Below the pieces are notes generated by a model that was given only the letters and a program-made list of their open reading frames with translations, did no database searches and had not been told where the DNA came from. The translations under genes and the position numbers were made by a program. Below, piece after piece: positions 5,479 to 6,665 of a DNA stretch of 6,665 nt; within the stretch, counting starts at the first letter, position 1; every line of letters begins with the position of its first letter. The stretch spans positions 1 to 6,665 of the forward strand of contig JADGON010000444.1 of assembly GCA_017882945.1 (NCBI GenBank). Direction: 5' to 3'. The DNA is from Acidimicrobiia bacterium. Lineage in GTDB: Bacteria; Actinomycetota; Acidimicrobiia; IMCC26256; JAENVU01.

Positions 5479-6366
5479 ATGTCTGATCCCCGTTCTACCG
5501 GTACCGCTCGCGTCAAGCGCGGCCTCGCCGAGATGCTGCGCGGCGGCGTGATCATGGACGTCGTGAACTCCGAGCAGGCGCGAATCGCCGAGGACGCGGG
5601 CGCCACCGCGGTGATGGCGCTCGAGCGGGTGCCGGCCGACATCCGTCGCGACGGTGGGGTCGCGCGCATGTCGGATCCCGCCATGATCGAGGAGATCCAG
5701 GCCGCGGTCACCATTCCGGTGATGGCGAAGTGCCGGATCGGCCACTTCGCCGAGGCGCAGATCCTGGAGTCGCTGGGCGTCGACTACATCGACGAGTCCG
5801 AGGTACTCACCCCGGCCGACGAAGCGCACCACGTCGACAAGTGGTCGTTCACGTCGCCGTTCGTGTGTGGCGCGACGAACCTCGGTGAGGCACTGCGACG
5901 CATCTCTGAAGGCGCGTGCCTGATCCGCTCGAAGGGCGAGGCCGGCACCGGCAACATCGTGGAGGCGGTCCGCCACCTCCGCACGATCCTGGGCGACATC
6001 AAGAAGCTCACGGTCGCCGAGGACGAAGAGCTCTACGCCTGGGCCAAGGAGCTGATGGCGCCGGCTGCATTGGTCCAGGAGATCGCCGAGCGCGGCGAGC
6101 TTCCCGTGCCGCTCTTCTGCGCCGGTGGGATCGCGACCCCTGCGGACGCGTCACTCGTGATGCAGCTCGGCGCGCAGGCGGTGTTCGTCGGCTCCGGCAT
6201 CTTCAAGAGCGGCGAGCCGGCCACCCGGGCGAAGGCGATCGTCGAGGCGACGACGCACTACTCGGATCCGGAGATCGTGGCGAAGGTGTCGCGCGGGCTC
6301 GGCGCGGCGATGAAGGGCCAGACGATCGAGGACCTCGACGTGAAGCTCGCCGGGCGCGGTTGGTAG
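5479..6366 (+). CDS. pdxS: Pyridoxal 5'-phosphate synthase, synthase subunit PdxS
   Basis: Makes pyridoxal 5'-phosphate (vitamin B6) from ribose 5-phosphate, glyceraldehyde 3-phosphate and ammonia; the ammonia comes from the glutaminase partner PdxT. It is a cytosolic (beta/alpha)8 barrel that assembles as a dodecamer. ATG 5479 gives 295 residues, the normal length. An earlier in-frame TTG at 5440 lies inside the promoter and adds no conserved sequence. The N-terminal region has R-V-K-R-G-L-A-E-M-L at 11-20 and M-D-V-V-N at 26-30 with catalytic Asp27. The Schiff-base lysine is Lys84 in V-M-A-K-C-R-I-G-H, and the second lysine is Lys152 in S-K-G-E-A-G-T-G-N. The C-terminal phosphate-binding part has F-C-A-G-G-I-A-T-P (213-221) and V-F-V-G-S-G-I-F-K (235-243). 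Nothing is missing. pdxT follows 82 bases downstream on the same strand. Confidence 0.98.
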   Translation: MSDPRSTGTARVKRGLAEMLRGGVIMDVVNSEQARIAEDAGATAVMALERVPADIRRDGGVARMSDPAMIEEIQAAVTIPVMAKCRIGHFAEAQILESLGVDYIDESEVLTPADEAHHVDKWSFTSPFVCGATNLGEALRRISEGACLIRSKGEAGTGNIVEAVRHLRTILGDIKKLTVAEDEELYAWAKELMAPAALVQEIAERGELPVPLFCAGGIATPADASLVMQLGAQAVFVGSGIFKSGEPATRAKAIVEATTHYSDPEIVAKVSRGLGAAMKGQTIEDLDVKLAGRGW

Positions 6367-6394
6367 ACGATGATCGCGCGGCCCCCAGGTGCAG

Positions 6395-6437
6395 CCGGAG
6401 GGCGTGGTGCGATCGCGGTCGAATGGTCGCCCTCCGG
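6395..6437 (+). repeat. 10-bp perfect inverted repeat between pdxS and pdxT, touching the pdxT ribosome binding site
   Basis: CCGGAGGGCG (6395-6404) is the exact reverse complement of CGCCCTCCGG (6428-6437), with a 23-base loop holding the palindrome GCGATCGC (6409-6416). The 3' arm includes the first two G residues of the pdxT ribosome binding site (6436-6440), so an RNA stem would partly mask it. No U run follows, so it is not a classical intrinsic terminator. It could tune PdxT relative to PdxS or be a processing or partial termination structure (inference). Confidence 0.5.
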
Positions 6438-6440
6438 AGG
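6436..6440 (+). promoter_or_regulatory. Ribosome binding site of pdxT
   Basis: GGAGG lies eight bases before GTG 6449, an optimal distance. It supports that GTG as the pdxT start and lies within the 10-bp palindrome CCTCCGGAGG (6431-6440). Confidence 0.75.
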
Positions 6441-6448
6441 TCTTCGGA

Positions 6449-6665
6449 GTGAAAGCAGGTGTGCTCGCGCTGCAGGGAGCGTTTCGCGAGCATCGTGAGG
6501 TGCTCGACGCGCTCGGCGTCGAAGCGATCGAGGTCCGCACCCCGGAGCAGCTGAGCGGCATCGACGCGCTGTTCCTGCCGGGCGGCGAGTCGACCACCAT
6601 CACGAAGCTCCTCGACACCTCGGAGCTGGTCGAGCCGCTGCGGCGCGCGCTAAACGACGGGCTCC
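6449..6665 (+). CDS. pdxT: Pyridoxal 5'-phosphate synthase, glutaminase subunit PdxT (3' end missing)
   Basis: Class I (triad-type) glutamine amidotransferase that hydrolyses glutamine and passes ammonia to PdxS. Starting at GTG 6449, the 72 visible codons read M-K-A-G-V-L-A-L-Q-G-A-F-R-E-H, the standard PdxT N-terminus, and then F-L-P-G-G-E-S-T-T-I at 42-51, the oxyanion-region motif that binds glutamine. The frame runs off the right edge. The nucleophilic Cys, expected near residue 79, and the His-Glu pair lie outside, so integrity cannot be judged. The start is fixed by homology and by GGAGG eight bases upstream. An in-frame GTG at 6407 would add 14 residues not typical of the family. It is adjacent to pdxS, its obligate partner. 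The family is clear even from this fragment. Confidence 0.93.
   Translation, partial: MKAGVLALQGAFREHREVLDALGVEAIEVRTPEQLSGIDALFLPGGESTTITKLLDTSELVEPLRRALNDGL

Noticed and set aside
6407..6448. Upstream in-frame GTG as the main pdxT start
   Set aside because: The 14 added residues do not resemble PdxT N-termini, and GTG 6449 has an optimally spaced GGAGG. It is kept only as a side possibility in the findings.
6370..6498. Small + strand open frame of about 42 codons after pdxS
   Set aside because: It has no evident ribosome binding site, overlaps the start of pdxT in another frame and resembles no known protein.
1..6665. Search for mobile elements, CRISPR arrays, toxin-antitoxin or defence genes, tRNA and rRNA
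   Set aside because: Nothing was seen: no transposase, integrase, regularly spaced repeats or structured RNA gene. The window is filled almost entirely with eight recognisable genes.

Overview
The window looks like a chromosomal housekeeping segment from a high-GC actinobacterium. All supported genes are on the + strand, and GTG and TTG starts and stop/start overlaps are frequent. The first two genes (PatA-like acyltransferase, PimA-like mannosyltransferase) and the last two (PdxS, PdxT) are the ones that lie near each other in mycobacteria, but the material between them differs. This and the diverged proteins suggest a deep-branching actinobacterium, possibly of the Acidimicrobiia type. That placement is inference from gene content and style only.

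Layout. 1-785: 3' part of a phosphatidylinositol mannoside acyltransferase (start outside the window). 782-1864: PimA-type GT4 glycosyltransferase, overlapping the previous stop. 1870-2826: inositol monophosphatase-superfamily phosphatase, five bases further on. These three read as one translationally coupled phosphoinositide/mannolipid operon. 2827-2889 is a short gap holding a GC-rich dyad around a TACGAT hexamer and a good ribosome binding site. 2890-3453: LemA. 3480-4400: HtpX membrane zinc protease. 4397-5422: DUF3048 (YerB-like) lipoprotein, overlapping the HtpX stop. These three form a cell-envelope group. 5423-5478 holds a probable leaderless promoter for pdxS. 5479-6366: PdxS. 6367-6448: gap with a 10-bp inverted repeat reaching into the pdxT ribosome binding site. 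6449-6665: start of PdxT, cut by the window end.

How they fit together: PatA and PimA build phosphatidylinositol mannosides. The phosphatase may serve the same pathway, for example by dephosphorylating an inositol phosphate or phosphatidylinositol phosphate (inference). LemA, HtpX and the lipoprotein are membrane or envelope proteins; HtpX does membrane protein quality control. PdxS and PdxT together form pyridoxal 5'-phosphate synthase.

I found no mobile element, CRISPR array, tRNA or rRNA, and no stretch over 300 bases without a gene. I see no clearly novel system. The most useful leads are the atypical phosphatase in the mannolipid operon, the PimA homologue with a reduced basic membrane-binding helix, and several small dyads placed at expression signals.
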